64,000 bases of DNA from Pseudorhizobium pelagicum (GCA_000722615.1 JOKI01000002.1:307-64306); one strand, 5' to 3'; numbered from the stretch's first letter, positions 17,582 to 27,864 are shown. Numbers and translations: made by a program. Notes: generated by a model from the letters alone, not told the origin.

Positions 17582-18007
17582 TCAGTCTTCCGCCGGAAGC
17601 AGCTGCGGGTTCCAGACGATCTCCCAGAGGTGCCCGTCCGGGTCGCGAAAATACCCGGCATAGCCGCCGTAGAACGTCTCCTGCGCGGGTTTGACGATTT
17701 CAGCCCCGCCGCGACGGGCAGCGTCCATGACCGCGGCGACGTCTTCCTTGTGCCTGACGTTGTGGCCGATGGTGAAGGCGGTCGGACTGACCGGCGTCTT
17801 CGGCAGTCCGGTATCGTGGCAAATGTCGTCCTGCGCCCAGATCGCGAGCTTCAATCCCCCTGAGAGGTCGAAGAAGGCGACGGCGCCATGTTCGAATTCG
17901 CGGCCGACGATGCCCTGCGTGGGCAGCCCGAGGCCGTCGCGGTAGAAGGCCAGCGACCGCTCGAGATCGGCAACGCCGAGCGTAACAACAGAAATTCTGG
18001 GTTTCAT
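17582..18007 (-). CDS. VOC (glyoxalase/bleomycin-resistance) family protein
   Basis: 141 aa with the two beta-alpha-beta-beta-beta halves of the vicinal-oxygen-chelate fold: ISVVTLGVADLERSLAFYRDGLGL at the N-terminus and YAGYFRDPDGHLWEIVWNP at the C-terminus. The second half carries the usual metal-ligand Glu in LWEIVW. Substrate cannot be deduced; glyoxalase, dioxygenase and antibiotic-binding members look alike. An in-frame ATG further upstream would add a basic, non-conserved extension, so the internal ATG is preferred. It runs convergent with the repeat gene. Confidence 0.88.
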   Translation of the reverse strand: MKPRISVVTLGVADLERSLAFYRDGLGLPTQGIVGREFEHGAVAFFDLSGGLKLAIWAQDDICHDTGLPKTPVSPTAFTIGHNVRHKEDVAAVMDAARRGGAEIVKPAQETFYGGYAGYFRDPDGHLWEIVWNPQLLPAED

Positions 18008-18432
18008 CGTCCATACCCTTTCTATCGGTGCCCGCACGACGCGCGCACCTCGATAGTCTTGGGCCGTTGGCATGCAACGGAAGGACCCACCGGGTGGGGT
18101 CGCCACCGGGTGAGGGCCGGGCCAACCGTCCCGGGCCTAACCTGTTTCAGACGGGGCAAGGATAGGCCTCCCGGTCAACACCGTCAACGCTCCGGCCGAC
18201 CTCCGGTCGAGCCGCATGCGGTTGCCCCGGGAATCGATGCAGCTGGGAACCATCGCGACGTGCCAACGTTCGCAAGTCATGTGGATGTCAGACCTTGCAG
18301 ACCGTCCACCATCTCTCGTGGCTGTCGCCGCGTCGGTCGTTCGATCCTGGAGCCGGCGCGGCAGCCATTGCGAAGCCAGACATCAAGACACAAATCAACG
18401 CTCGACTCGTCATTCACGGAGGTCACGACACG
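18008..18432. other. 425-bp intergenic gap, no gene seen
   Basis: Divergent gap between the VOC gene and the secreted orphan. A short direct repetition of CACCGGGTG occurs near 18090-18115. I find no RNA gene or recognisable operator. Promoters for both flanking genes must lie here. Confidence 0.4.
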
Positions 18433-18900
18433 ATGGGTAAAAGGCTGACGGAACTCTGCACACTGGCGCTCCTCGCCGCGCTGGCGCCGGCTCTTCCCGC
18501 CATGGCGCAGTCTGGGCCTCCCTTGGAGGAGGATCCCGCGGATCTCTTTGGCTATAGCGTCGACGTCACCGAGCCTGAGAGCGGCGACGTTGCGGCAAAG
18601 GTACGCGACGCCGTGGAGCGATCAGACGCCACAGCGGAAGAGATCAAGATGGTCTTCAGCGTCGACAACTTCCGCTTCGTGTCGCTCGATCCCGAGCTCG
18701 TGAAAGAGATGGAGCCGACGCTCGCCCGGCAACAGCAGGGCTTGACCAACCTGCGCACGGCCCTCTCTGCCAGCGCACTCTTTCACACCGCGATGCAGAG
18801 CGAGAGGATCGACACCAATTCCGTGGTCGCCGTGGCCCTCGCCCCGGGGGACAGCGGGCTGCCGTCAGACAAGCAGGCGGTGATCTACGTGGCGGAGTAG
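18433..18900 (+). CDS. Hypothetical secreted protein
   Basis: 155 aa with a clear signal peptide: basic start MGKRL, hydrophobic core LALLAALAPALPA, and likely cleavage after AMA before QSG. The mature part is polar and mixed alpha/beta, without cysteines or a recognised domain. The start is set by a GGAGG ribosome site 9 bases upstream; longer frames would hide the signal peptide behind an unrelated tail. Likely periplasmic. Function unknown. Confidence 0.65.
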   Translation: MGKRLTELCTLALLAALAPALPAMAQSGPPLEEDPADLFGYSVDVTEPESGDVAAKVRDAVERSDATAEEIKMVFSVDNFRFVSLDPELVKEMEPTLARQQQGLTNLRTALSASALFHTAMQSERIDTNSVVAVALAPGDSGLPSDKQAVIYVAE

Positions 18901-19066
18901 GGGACGCGGACGGGGAGTGCCGGCTTGGTGTCCGGGGCTGGATCCCGGTCGAATGGCGTGGTGGAGTGGATGACGCCGGCACCTGCTGCACCGTCTTAGT
19001 CCTTGGAACGCCGGCAAGCTCGCCGCGCCAGCCTCGCCATGAATCGAGGCCGGCGCCAGGCAATGG

Positions 19067-19810
19067 TTATGCGGCTTGTGATAGCGCGACAGCATCCGCC
19101 CCTGCAGGGAAACGCAGTTTGCCGGTGTCATCGTGGACCGCCAGCCACACCGCTTCGGCGACATCGATTTCCCTCGTGGTCAGGGCCGGCCGCGCGAAGG
19201 ATTGGAAGATCGGCGCTGCGAAGTCCGCGTAAGCCTCCGGGATAAGGTCTTCGATCCGCACGGATGTATTCCTGGCGAAGCTTGTGGTCGGTGCATGGCC
19301 AGGTTCCACAAGCTTGGCTTGGATGTTGAAGTACCCAAGCTCGTGAGCGAGAGAGCCTGTGAAGCCCTCGATGGCCTGTTTGCTGGCGGTGTAGGCAGCC
19401 GCCAGTGGCATGGGGGCCAGGGTTGCGCTCGACGTCACGTTGACGATCACCCCGGATCGGCGCTCGCGCATCTGCGGGATGACCGCATGCGTCATGGCCA
19501 GGACGCCGAAGGTGTTTGTGTCAAAGACCTTGCGGATGTGAGACATGGGCGTCGCTTCGAATGCGCCGACGACGCCGATACCCGCGTTGTTGACTAGCAC
19601 ATCGATAGGCCCGGCGGCTTTGATGGTCTGAGCGATGCCGGCTTGGCTCGTGACGTCCAACGGCAGAATGCGCAGGTTTTCCGAGCGCGGCAGGATGTCT
19701 TCGCGCGGGGTGCGCATGGTCGCGATGACGTTCCACTGCTTCGAAAGGAAATAGCGAGCCGTCTCAAGTCCATAGCCTGAGGAGCAGCCGGTGATCAGTA
19801 TGGTTCTCAT
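19067..19810 (-). CDS. SDR-family oxidoreductase
   Basis: 247 aa classical short-chain dehydrogenase. The cofactor motif is ITGCSSGYGLETARY (TGxxxGxG), followed by the NNAG motif in VLVNNAGIGVVG and the catalytic YxxxK in AAYTASKQAIEGFTG, with the Ser in VNVTSSATLA. Substrate unknown. It is divergent from an AraC-type regulator whose start is ~100 bp away, a common arrangement in which the regulator controls the dehydrogenase. That link is inferred from layout. Confidence 0.92.
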   Translation of the reverse strand: MRTILITGCSSGYGLETARYFLSKQWNVIATMRTPREDILPRSENLRILPLDVTSQAGIAQTIKAAGPIDVLVNNAGIGVVGAFEATPMSHIRKVFDTNTFGVLAMTHAVIPQMRERRSGVIVNVTSSATLAPMPLAAAYTASKQAIEGFTGSLAHELGYFNIQAKLVEPGHAPTTSFARNTSVRIEDLIPEAYADFAAPIFQSFARPALTTREIDVAEAVWLAVHDDTGKLRFPAGADAVALSQAA

Positions 19811-19908
19811 GGTTCATCTCTTTGTTGGGTACGATGAATCCATGCTAGCCTGACTGGGCAGGACTATCTGCGATTGAGCGTCCAAATTTAGTTTGTTATA
19901 GTCCAAAG

Positions 19909-20829
19909 ATGGTCGATCCTCTCTCCGACGTCATAGCGCTGCTGCGTCCGCAGACCGTCTTCACCAAGGGCATCAGCGGCGCCGGGCGCTGGGGCGTTCG
20001 CTATGGCGATTTCGGCCACCCCAGCTTCGCCATTGTGATCGAAGGCTCCTGCCGGCTGGTGGTCGACGGGCAGGCTGAGTTGATGCTCCAGGCGGGAGAT
20101 TTCGTTCTGCTGCCGACCACGCCGGGCTTCACGATGTCCGGCTTAGAGCCCGTCACTCCCGAGTTCATTGATCCCCATATCGCGGCAACTGCGACCGGCG
20201 AGGTCCGCCATGGCAGGCAGGAGGGCCCACCAGCCGTTCGCATTCTGGGGGGCTATTTCATCTTCGGCAATGAGGATTCCGGCCTTCTCCTGTCACAGCT
20301 CCCGGACCAGATTCATGTCCGAGGTGTGGAGAGACTATCGACGTTGGTGAAGCTTCTGATCGAGGAAGCTGCGTCGGATCACTCCGGGCGCACGCTGGTG
20401 CTCACCCGGCTCGTCGAGATCTTGCTGGTGGAGGCGCTACGACTGACACAAACGACCGATGCCCCTGCGGGATTGCTGCGCGGCCTGGGCGATGCCCGGC
20501 TGGCGGAAGCAATCAGGCAGATGCATTCCGATCCCGCACGTCCCTGGACGATGGCCGATCTGGCGAAAAGGGCGGCTCTCTCCCGCTCCGCGTTCTTTGA
20601 TCGCTTTGCACGCAATGTCGGCGTGCCGCCTATGGAATATCTGTTGGCGTGGCGCATGGCGCTGGCAAAGAACCTTCTGCGCCAACAGGAAATAGACATT
20701 GCCGAAGTCGCCGAACGGGTCGGCTACGGCTCGGCAAGTACGTTCAGCACCGCCTTCAGCCGTTACGTGGGACAGCCGCCCGGCCGATATGCCCGCAGCT
20801 TCGCGAACCAAAACGCGGCCAGTTCCTAG
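19909..20829 (+). CDS. AraC-family transcriptional regulator with cupin-type N-domain
   Basis: 306 aa. The N-terminal ~190 residues form a cupin-like sensor domain (FAIVIEGSCRLVVDGQ, LQAGDFVLLPTTPGF) of the AraC-binding type often found next to SDR genes. The C-terminal ~100 residues carry two helix-turn-helix motifs: TMADLAKRAALSRSAFFDRFARNVG and DIAEVAERVGYGSASTFSTAFSRY. It probably activates or represses the divergent SDR gene from the ~98-bp shared intergenic region. The effector is unknown. Confidence 0.92.
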   Translation: MVDPLSDVIALLRPQTVFTKGISGAGRWGVRYGDFGHPSFAIVIEGSCRLVVDGQAELMLQAGDFVLLPTTPGFTMSGLEPVTPEFIDPHIAATATGEVRHGRQEGPPAVRILGGYFIFGNEDSGLLLSQLPDQIHVRGVERLSTLVKLLIEEAASDHSGRTLVLTRLVEILLVEALRLTQTTDAPAGLLRGLGDARLAEAIRQMHSDPARPWTMADLAKRAALSRSAFFDRFARNVGVPPMEYLLAWRMALAKNLLRQQEIDIAEVAERVGYGSASTFSTAFSRYVGQPPGRYARSFANQNAASS

Positions 20830-20850
20830 TTCTGTTCAATAGGTTGTAAA

Positions 20851-20927
20851 TGGCGCACCCGACAGGATTCGAACCTGTGACCTTTGGAATCGGAATCCAA
20901 CACTCTATCCAGCTGAGCTACGGGTGC
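20851..20927 (-). tRNA. tRNA-Arg (anticodon CCG)
   Basis: 77-nt cloverleaf on the minus strand. The 7-bp acceptor stem is GCACCCG / CGGGTGC, the D-arm TAGCTCAGCTGGATAGAG, the anticodon stem TTGGA / TCCAA with loop TTCCGAT giving CCG, and the T-arm GGTTCGAATCC. The CCA end is encoded. It reads CGG arginine codons. Confidence 0.97.
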
Positions 20928-21096
20928 TAACCGATGGGCGAAGGCTACTTCGCCGCTCCGATGGCAGCTACTTACCTCAGGATGAGGCCCGCTTCAATGG
21001 CAATCACGGTGCGGTCGGCGGAAAGTTGTGAGGGGCGCTGAACTGCGGTGATCCGTGCGGCGTAGATCCTTACAGGAACGGGCGAGGAGGATCGCG

Positions 21097-21795
21097 ATGC
21101 AGTCTTTGAGGCAGGGATATCGGGCGCTGATTGTGGGCGCGAGCGGCGGAATCGGCACAGCACTGGTGGCCGCCCTTCGCGACGATCCGGCCTGCGGGGC
21201 GGTCGAGACACTGTCGCGGGCGACCGCGCCGCAGTTCGATCTCACCGACGAGGCATCGGTCGAGGCGGCCGCTGCGGCGCTTGGGGAGGGCGGGGCGTTC
21301 GACCTCGTCTTCGATGCGACCGGGGCGCTGACGATCGATGGCATCGGGCCGGAGAAGACCATCCGGGCGCTCGATCCTGCCGCCATGGCGCGGCAGTTTT
21401 CGGTCAATGCCATCGGGCCGGCGCTGCTGTTGAAGCATTTCCTGCCGCTCCTGAACCGCAACGAGAGAGCGGTCTTCGCCACGCTGTCGGCCCGCGTCGG
21501 GTCGATCGGCGACAACCGGCTGGGGGGCTGGATCTCCTATCGGGCCGCCAAGGCGGCACTCAACCAGATCGTCCGGACGGTCGCCGTCGAGGCGGCGCGC
21601 ACGCGGCCGCAGGCGGTCATCGCGGCGCTGCATCCGGGCACCGTGGCAACCTCGCTGTCGGAGGCCTATGGTGCCGGTCACGCGCGCATCTCGCCGGGGC
21701 AGTCGGCGCAGATGCTGCTCGAGGTGCTCGACAAGCTGCAGCCGGATCAGACCGGCGGCTTCTTCGCCTATGACGGCAGTCCGATCGAATGGTGA
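21097..21795 (+). CDS. SDR-family protein (C-factor-like)
   Basis: 232 aa short-chain dehydrogenase with a compact N-terminal cofactor motif, [17 protein letters not shown]. The catalytic tetrad is visible: Ser in [20 protein letters not shown] and Tyr-Lys in [12 protein letters not shown]. The C-terminal [17 protein letters not shown] is typical of the C-signal/CsgA-like subgroup, short SDRs of unclear substrate. The start lies behind GAGGAGG. A hairpin terminator follows. Confidence 0.88.
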   Translation: MQSLRQGYRALIVGASGGIGTALVAALRDDPACGAVETLSRATAPQFDLTDEASVEAAAAALGEGGAFDLVFDATGALTIDGIGPEKTIRALDPAAMARQFSVNAIGPALLLKHFLPLLNRNERAVFATLSARVGSIGDNRLGGWISYRAAKAALNQIVRTVAVEAARTRPQAVIAALHPGTVATSLSEAYGAGHARISPGQSAQMLLEVLDKLQPDQTGGFFAYDGSPIEW

Positions 21796-21820
21796 GCCGA
21801 CCTCAGGCATGAGGGCAAAG

Positions 21821-21845
21821 AAAAGGGCCCCGCGGGGCCCTTTTT
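21821..21845. terminator. Bidirectional hairpin terminator
   Basis: AAAAGGGCCCC / GGGGCCCTTTT with a 2-base loop and flanking A- and T-tracts on either side. It serves the SDR gene on the plus strand and the ABC ATPase gene ending at 21865 on the minus strand. Confidence 0.9.
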
Positions 21846-21864
21846 GTCTTCGTCGTGGTGCGGT

Positions 21865-22650
<786 letters not shown>

Positions 22651-22664
22651 GATGAAAACTCCTG

Positions 22665-23978
22665 TTACTTGGCTCTGGCGCGATAGACGGTGTCCAGCCA
22701 TACGGCCAGCACGAGAACCGCCCCGACGACGATGCGCTGCAGCGGCGTGTCGATGCCGAGCAGCACCATGCCCGACTGCAGCGACTGCATGACGAGCGCG
22801 CCGAGCATGGCGCCGGCGATGGTGCCGACGCCGCCGGCCAGCGACGTCCCGCCGATCACGGCGGCCGCGATGGTGTAGAGCTCGTCGAGTTCGCCCTGGG
22901 CATTGGTGGCGGCGTTGAGGCGGGCGGTGGAGATCGCCGCGGCGACGGCGCAGAGCATGCCCATCAGCGCGAAGATGCGCACCGTCACCCAGCGGGTCTT
23001 GATGCCGGCAAGCTCGGCAGCCTCCGGATTGCCGCCGATGGCGAAGACATAGCGGCCGAAGCGCAACCGGGTGGCGATGAAGGTCATGACGATGCCGGCG
23101 CCGATGGCGATCAGTACCGGGATGGCGATGCCGTGGGCGATCTGCAGGCCGCCGTCCGGCCAGGCGATATTGTTGGCCTCGGCGTAGCGGCGGGCGATCG
23201 CCACCGGCCAGTAGTAGCTGTTGGCGACGAGCACGAAGCCCAGCACCGTGGCGCAGCCGATGCCGCCGATGACATATTCCGCCCAGACCGGCTTGCGCGG
23301 GAAGGAGAAGCGCATGCGCTGGCGGCGGGCGTTGATGATGGCGGCGATGATGGCAAGGCAGGCGACGAGGCCGACGATCCAGCTCCAGGTGGCGCCGATC
23401 GAGCCCGTGGTGCCGCCGCCCATCAGGCGGAAGGTCGGATCCATGGGCGCAACCGTCTGGCCGCTCGTCACGAACCAGGTGGCGCCGCGCCAGATGAGGA
23501 GGCCGCCGAGCGTCACGATGAAGGAGGGCACGCCGAGGAAGGCAATGACGAGGCCGTGCAATGCGCCGACCATGGCGCCGACGACAAGACCGCCGGCAAG
23601 CGCCAGCGCCCAGATCGCCGGATGGCCGAAACCGAGCCATTCGGGAAGGATCTGCGCCTGCATCACCCCCATCAGCATGCCGGTGAACCCGAGGATGGAT
23701 CCCACCGACAGGTCGATGTTGCGGGTGACGATCACCAGCACCATGCCTGTCGCCATGACGGCGACGGAGGAGGTCTGGACGGTCAGGTTCCAGAGGTTGC
23801 GGGGCGTCAGGAACAGCCCGTCGGTCAGTATGTTGAAGCCGATCCAGATGATCAGCAGGGCGCCGATCATGCCGAGGAGGCGCGTATCGACTTCCGTGGC
23901 GCGGAAGAAACGCGTCACGGGATTGGTATCCGCCTTGCGCGGAGTGCTGGTTGTCGTGGTCTGCATTGTATCGGCCAT
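22665..23978 (-). CDS. xylH: Xylose-type ABC transporter permease
   Basis: 437 aa integral membrane protein of the CUT2 (BPD_transp_2) class with roughly ten helices. It has the EAA-like stretch [18 protein letters not shown] and the conserved [22 protein letters not shown] near the C-terminus. The length and a central extra region match XylH. ATG at 23978 is preferred; a GTG 15 bp upstream is also possible. The ATPase gene follows after 14 bp, so they are cotranscribed. It imports pentose with XylF; the exact sugar is inferred from XylF similarity. Confidence 0.9.
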   Translation of the reverse strand: MADTMQTTTTSTPRKADTNPVTRFFRATEVDTRLLGMIGALLIIWIGFNILTDGLFLTPRNLWNLTVQTSSVAVMATGMVLVIVTRNIDLSVGSILGFTGMLMGVMQAQILPEWLGFGHPAIWALALAGGLVVGAMVGALHGLVIAFLGVPSFIVTLGGLLIWRGATWFVTSGQTVAPMDPTFRLMGGGTTGSIGATWSWIVGLVACLAIIAAIINARRQRMRFSFPRKPVWAEYVIGGIGCATVLGFVLVANSYYWPVAIARRYAEANNIAWPDGGLQIAHGIAIPVLIAIGAGIVMTFIATRLRFGRYVFAIGGNPEAAELAGIKTRWVTVRIFALMGMLCAVAAAISTARLNAATNAQGELDELYTIAAAVIGGTSLAGGVGTIAGAMLGALVMQSLQSGMVLLGIDTPLQRIVVGAVLVLAVWLDTVYRARAK

Positions 23979-24093
23979 TCCCGCCGTTCCCACCTCTTGG
24001 GGCGCGATTGAAGATCGGTCACCGTGGGGGTGATCGCCGCGCCGGCTTCGGCCATCCGCCGCAGCGGAGTGAGCCCTGCCTCTTCACGATGGA

Positions 24094-24125
24094 CCGACGC
24101 TGCTGCATTTGCAAAGCAGCGTCGG
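24094..24125 (-). ncRNA. Intercistronic hairpin between xylF and xylH
   Basis: Perfect 11-bp stem CCGACGCTGCT / AGCAGCGTCGG with a 10-nt loop, downstream of the binding-protein gene. There is no T-run, so it looks like a 3' mRNA-stabilising or processing hairpin. Such structures let the binding protein be made in excess over the membrane parts. Confidence 0.6.
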
Positions 24126-24148
24126 CACCTCAGGCTGTCGTGTCTTGC

Positions 24149-25189
24149 TTAGTTGCAAGCCTCGACAGAACCGGACTGGACGCCCTGGCAGGCCTCTTCC
24201 TTGCTGATCCAGCCGGCGTCGATGACCACGCCAAGGTTGTCCTTGGTGATGGGCAGCGGGGCCAGGAAGACGGACTTCATCTCGGCGCCCTTCGGGCCGC
24301 CGCTGAAGGTCTGCATGTTGGGGATCTCGTCCATGGTCTTGCCGCCGGCAAGGGCGAGGGCGATTTCGGCAGCATTCTTGCCGAGTTCGCGGCTGTCCTT
24401 CCAGACGGAAACCGTCTGCGTGCCGCGGGCAACGCGGTTCAGCGCTGCCTTGTCGGCATCCTGGCCGGAGACCGGTACGGAACCGGCGAGGCCCTGGGCG
24501 TCGAGAGCAGCGATGGCGCCGCCGGCGGTGCCGTCATTGGAGGCAACCACGGCATCGACGTCGTTGTTGTTGGCCGTCAGGAACTGCTCCATGTTGCGCT
24601 GAGCATTTTCCGGCTTCCAGCCGTCGGTATAGGCTTCACCGACGTTCTTGATCTTGCCGGCGTCCATGGCTTCCTTCAGCACTTCGATCTGACCGGAAAA
24701 CAGGAAGTCCGCGTTCGGATCGGACGAGGAGCCCTTGATGAAGACATAGTTGCCTTCCGGCGCGACCTTCAGCACTTCGGCAGCCTGCATGCGGCCGACT
24801 TCCTTGTTGTCGAAGGTGATGTAGAAGGCTTCCGGGTTCTCGATCAGGCGATCGTAGCCGACGACGGGAATGCCTTCAGCCGTTGCCTTCTCGATGGCCG
24901 GGCCGATGGCGTCCGAATCCTGGGCCAGAACGATCAGGGCGTTGGCACCCTGCGAAATCAGCGATTCGACGTCCGTCAGCTGCTTCGCGGCAGACGACTG
25001 TGCATCGGCGGAAATGTACTTTGCGCCGGCGGCTTCGAGCGCCGACTTGATGGCGGCCTCGTCCGTCTTCCAGCGCTCTTCCTGGAAGTTCGACCAGGAA
25101 ACGCCGACGACGAGTTCCTGCGCCAAGGCAGCCGTCTGCATGGAAACGATGACGGCTGCGCCAGCCATCAGCTTGATGATAGACTTCAT
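24149..25189 (-). CDS. xylF: Xylose-type periplasmic sugar-binding protein
   Basis: 346 aa. A signal peptide runs to ALA at residues ~1-23 and is followed by a type I periplasmic binding fold: [25 protein letters not shown]-like [55 protein letters not shown] and [20 protein letters not shown]. These strings follow E. coli XylF closely, including the SNDxTAGGAI ligand region, so D-xylose is the best-supported ligand. It is the first gene of the transporter operon, which is divergent from a ROK regulator. The start ATG has GGGAGGAC upstream. Confidence 0.93.
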   Translation of the reverse strand: MKSIIKLMAGAAVIVSMQTAALAQELVVGVSWSNFQEERWKTDEAAIKSALEAAGAKYISADAQSSAAKQLTDVESLISQGANALIVLAQDSDAIGPAIEKATAEGIPVVGYDRLIENPEAFYITFDNKEVGRMQAAEVLKVAPEGNYVFIKGSSSDPNADFLFSGQIEVLKEAMDAGKIKNVGEAYTDGWKPENAQRNMEQFLTANNNDVDAVVASNDGTAGGAIAALDAQGLAGSVPVSGQDADKAALNRVARGTQTVSVWKDSRELGKNAAEIALALAGGKTMDEIPNMQTFSGGPKGAEMKSVFLAPLPITKDNLGVVIDAGWISKEEACQGVQSGSVEACN

Positions 25190-25259
25190 GATGTCCTCCC
25201 GAGTGACGGCGGATGGCCAAAGCCTCCGTGCTCTCCCCCCCGCCAGATTTGCTGCCCCC

Positions 25260-25319
25260 AAAAGCCCGAAGGCTTTTTTCTCGACAGTCGAGAAATTAGA
25301 TGTCAGAGATTTTTGACAG
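25260..25319. promoter_or_regulatory. xylF/ROK divergent operator region: palindromes and attenuator-like hairpin
   Basis: Three elements lie close together. The first is a hairpin, AAAAGCC-CGAA-GGCTTTT (25260-25277), with T-tract, able to act as an intrinsic terminator in the xylF leader or for plus-strand readthrough. The second is a perfect palindrome, TTTCTCGACAGTCGAGAAA (25278-25296), 9-bp arms around one base. The third is TGTCA-N8-TGACA (25302-25319). The palindromes are the best candidates for the ROK repressor operator. Confidence 0.6.
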
Positions 25320-25393
25320 AGTCAATCAGGCTGTTTGAGCATCCTTCGCAGCTGGACTATGAAGGAAAGACTCACGGGAGGAACGGGCAGACA

Positions 25394-26611
25394 ATGCTGG
25401 CCAAGTCGAGCACGGAGCTGGTCCGGCAGCAAAACAGCTCGCTCGTTCTGACGGCGCTGCGGCGCCATGGGCCGCTGTCGCACACGCAGCTTTCGGAGGC
25501 GACACGGCTGTCCTCGGCGACCGTGTCCGCGATCACCGCCGACCTCGAGCGCCATGCGGTCATCGGCAAGAACGAACAGCAGGCGGCGACCGGCCGCGGG
25601 CGGCCGCGCGTGCTGTTCAGCCAGCGCCGCGACTGCGGCTACCTGATCATCGTCATCGTCTCGTCCGATTCCATCCAGTACTCGCTGGTGGACTATGCCG
25701 GCACGCTGCTCGACCGGTTTTCGGAGGAACGCCGCGAGGACGGGGCACAGGCCTTCATGGGGCGGATGTCGGCCGGGCTCGAGCGGGTGGTCGCGCGGTC
25801 CGGCATCGGCAAGGACCAGGTGCTGCTCGTCTCCTTCAGCAGCAAGGGGCTGGTCAGCCCGACCGAGCCGAAGCTCGTCTGGTCGCCGATGCTGGGCACG
25901 GAGCCCGTCGATGTCCGGACCGTTCTGGGGGAGGGGTGGCGCGCCAGGGCGATCCTCAACAACGAGACGCTGCTGGTCGCGCAGGCCCTGCAGCAGCGGC
26001 AGCCGCAGGCGGTGCCGGCGCTTGCGGCCGTATCGCTCGGCCACAGCATCGGGCTCGGCATCGCCAAGGCAAGGCCGGGCAGCGAGCCGGAGATCTCGGC
26101 GCCGAACTTCGGACACATGCTGCATATTCCGGGCGGTGCGCTCTGTCGCTGCGGCGCGCGCGGCTGCATCGAGGCCTATGCCGGCTTCTATGCGGTGCTG
26201 CGGACGGCCTTCGAGGTGCCGCTCGATACGATTCCCGCCAAGATCGTGCCGCTGCCGGAGGTGGACAAGATCGCCGCCCAGGCCCGTCAGGGCCAGCGCA
26301 TGGCCGGCTTTGCCTTCCGGCAAGCGGGTGTCGCGCTTGGCAACGGCCTGTCGCGGCTGCTCAGCCTGCATGGCCACATGCCCGTCTTCATCACGGGACC
26401 GGGCATGCGCTACTACGACCTGCTCGCCCGAGGGGTGGAGGAGGGGCTGGCGCAGACGCATGTGGTGCGGCTGTCGGGCATGCCGCGGCTCGAGGTCGTG
26501 GCGGACGAGCCCACGCTCGTCTTCGAAGGCCACCTTGGGCTTGCATTTTCGATCGTCGACCAGGATATCATCGCCCAGCGTGCGCCAGTCCAGGCGGCGG
26601 CGGGAGAATAG
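25394..26611 (+). CDS. ROK-family transcriptional regulator (XylR-like)
   Basis: 405 aa. The N-terminal winged helix (ALRRHGPLSHTQLSEATRLSSATVSAITADLERH, with the recognition helix at SSATVSAIT) precedes a ROK sugar-kinase-like domain. In that domain ISLGHSIGLGIA-like AVSLGHSIGLGIAKA, HMLHIPGGALCRCGARGCIEAYAG holds the ROK zinc site (CRCGARGC with upstream His). Members repress sugar uptake genes until the sugar binds. Position and divergence point to control of xylF-xylH and the ATPase. The chosen ATG gives the standard N-terminus; the frame is open much further upstream without family match. Confidence 0.93.
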   Translation: MLAKSSTELVRQQNSSLVLTALRRHGPLSHTQLSEATRLSSATVSAITADLERHAVIGKNEQQAATGRGRPRVLFSQRRDCGYLIIVIVSSDSIQYSLVDYAGTLLDRFSEERREDGAQAFMGRMSAGLERVVARSGIGKDQVLLVSFSSKGLVSPTEPKLVWSPMLGTEPVDVRTVLGEGWRARAILNNETLLVAQALQQRQPQAVPALAAVSLGHSIGLGIAKARPGSEPEISAPNFGHMLHIPGGALCRCGARGCIEAYAGFYAVLRTAFEVPLDTIPAKIVPLPEVDKIAAQARQGQRMAGFAFRQAGVALGNGLSRLLSLHGHMPVFITGPGMRYYDLLARGVEEGLAQTHVVRLSGMPRLEVVADEPTLVFEGHLGLAFSIVDQDIIAQRAPVQAAAGE

Positions 26612-26615
26612 CAGC

Positions 26616-26849
26616 ATGATCGACATCGACCACCCCATGTACAAGCCGCTCTGGGCGCGACTGCTGATCGTCGGCGTCTGCTTCGCCTGGGCCGGCTTCG
26701 AGTTCTACAACGGCGCGGCCTTCTGGGGCATGCTGGTCGGGGCGATGGGGGTCTATGCCGGCTACAAGCTGTTCTACGAATTCGGGCGCAAGCGTCCGGC
26801 TCCCCCAGCGGCTCCGGTGGAACCGGACGGTCAGGACGATCGCCAGTAG
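26616..26849 (+). CDS. Hypothetical small membrane protein
   Basis: 77 aa with two hydrophobic helices (WARLLIVGVCFAWAGFEFY and FWGMLVGAMGVYAGYKLFY) and a Pro-rich cytoplasmic tail. It starts four bases after the ROK stop, so it is probably cotranscribed with it. Its 3' end overlaps a convergent gene by 19 bp. Function unknown; similar short proteins occur in Rhizobiaceae. Confidence 0.65.
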   Translation: MIDIDHPMYKPLWARLLIVGVCFAWAGFEFYNGAAFWGMLVGAMGVYAGYKLFYEFGRKRPAPPAAPVEPDGQDDRQ

Positions 26850-27319
26850 AGATCCTTGATCGCCCGGTCGATGAGCAGGTTTGCCGTCATCATCCGCAGC
26901 GTGGCATTGTCGCGGAAGGCGGCGGCGATTGTATCGGGATGATTGTCCTTGGCAAACCGGCGCCGCTTTTCCGCCAGCGTCTCGGCGCTGTCTTCCGGAC
27001 CGATCGCCAGATCCTCGGCGATCTCCGCCTCGGTGAGCCGGAGGAGGTGCGCGGGAATAACCGGTTCTTCCGGAGGTTCGGGCACTGGTGCCGGAGCGTC
27101 TGCCACCGCTGTCGCCGCAGGCCCCGAAGGGGCGCTGTCGGCCTGGACGTCGAAATAGGCGCCTGCCGCGCTCGCCGGACTACCGGTGGCCGTCTCCACC
27201 ACGAAACTCGTGTTGAGGCCGGACACGCGAAAGGCCTGCGGATCGGCCTCCGCCTTTGCCGCGTCCTCTTCGTTCAGCCGGGTCAGAACCGACTGGAATA
27301 CCGATTGCCCGAACAGCAT
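26831..27319 (-). CDS. J-domain-like protein of unknown function
   Basis: 162 aa. Residues ~60-100 are a Pro/Ala-rich linker. The C-terminal ~60 residues resemble a J domain: LAEKRRRFAKDNHPDT contains the HPD tripeptide after a basic helix II, then a helix III-like FRDNATLRMMTANLLIDRAIKDLY. The HPD motif activates DnaK ATPase in true J proteins. Helix I is short (LRLTEAEIAEDLAIG), so whether it works with DnaK is open. The ATG at 27319 is preferred over an upstream frame with no family likeness. Confidence 0.6.
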   Translation of the reverse strand: MLFGQSVFQSVLTRLNEEDAAKAEADPQAFRVSGLNTSFVVETATGSPASAAGAYFDVQADSAPSGPAATAVADAPAPVPEPPEEPVIPAHLLRLTEAEIAEDLAIGPEDSAETLAEKRRRFAKDNHPDTIAAAFRDNATLRMMTANLLIDRAIKDLYWRSS

Positions 27320-27501
27320 GCCTCTACCTCTCGGGTGCAGATGATCACCCCAAGGTGGCGCCGGGCTTGCGGTGCACGCGCAATGCACTTCCGCCAGCCA
27401 AGCTTTTCACTCACGAGTTCTCGCAGGCGCGGTTTTTACTTTTCGCAAAGGATCGCCGCTAGGGTCACGATCCCCGCCAACGACATGGAATCCGTGCTGC
27501 C

Positions 27502-27828
27502 ATGAGTGAACTCCAGAACCGCGCCGTCGAACTGTTGAACCAGCAGTCCGGTTCTCCTCCAATGACGGATGCGGCCCTGCGCCATCACTTGCTGACCGTC
27601 TCGCTGGGGCTCTATCGGGCCATGGGCGGTTCCGAGCCGCATGCCCGGGATCTCCTCCAGCAGAGCTTTGCCATGCCGCCCGCCGATGTGCCGACGTCCG
27701 TGGGCGATCTGATGATGGCTGTGGCCGGGCTCAGCCACCTGCAGGACATCGACATGGTGCAGGCAGCCTACAATACGCTCGACCGCGGCTATCTGCATCA
27801 GCCTGCGACCGCCAGCGCGGCGGAATAG
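27502..27828 (+). CDS. Hypothetical protein
   Basis: 108 aa, soluble and mostly helical, with no cysteines, signal peptide or recognised domain. It starts MSELQNRAVELLNQQSG and has an amphipathic stretch HLLTVSLGLYRAMGG. The start codon follows a weakly placed GGAAT sequence. It stands alone between two minus-strand genes. Codon use is like its neighbours, so it is probably real. Confidence 0.55.
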   Translation: MSELQNRAVELLNQQSGSPPMTDAALRHHLLTVSLGLYRAMGGSEPHARDLLQQSFAMPPADVPTSVGDLMMAVAGLSHLQDIDMVQAAYNTLDRGYLHQPATASAAE

Positions 27829-27864
27829 GATCAAGTTTCTCCGCTGACGCCGGTCCGGCCGCCG

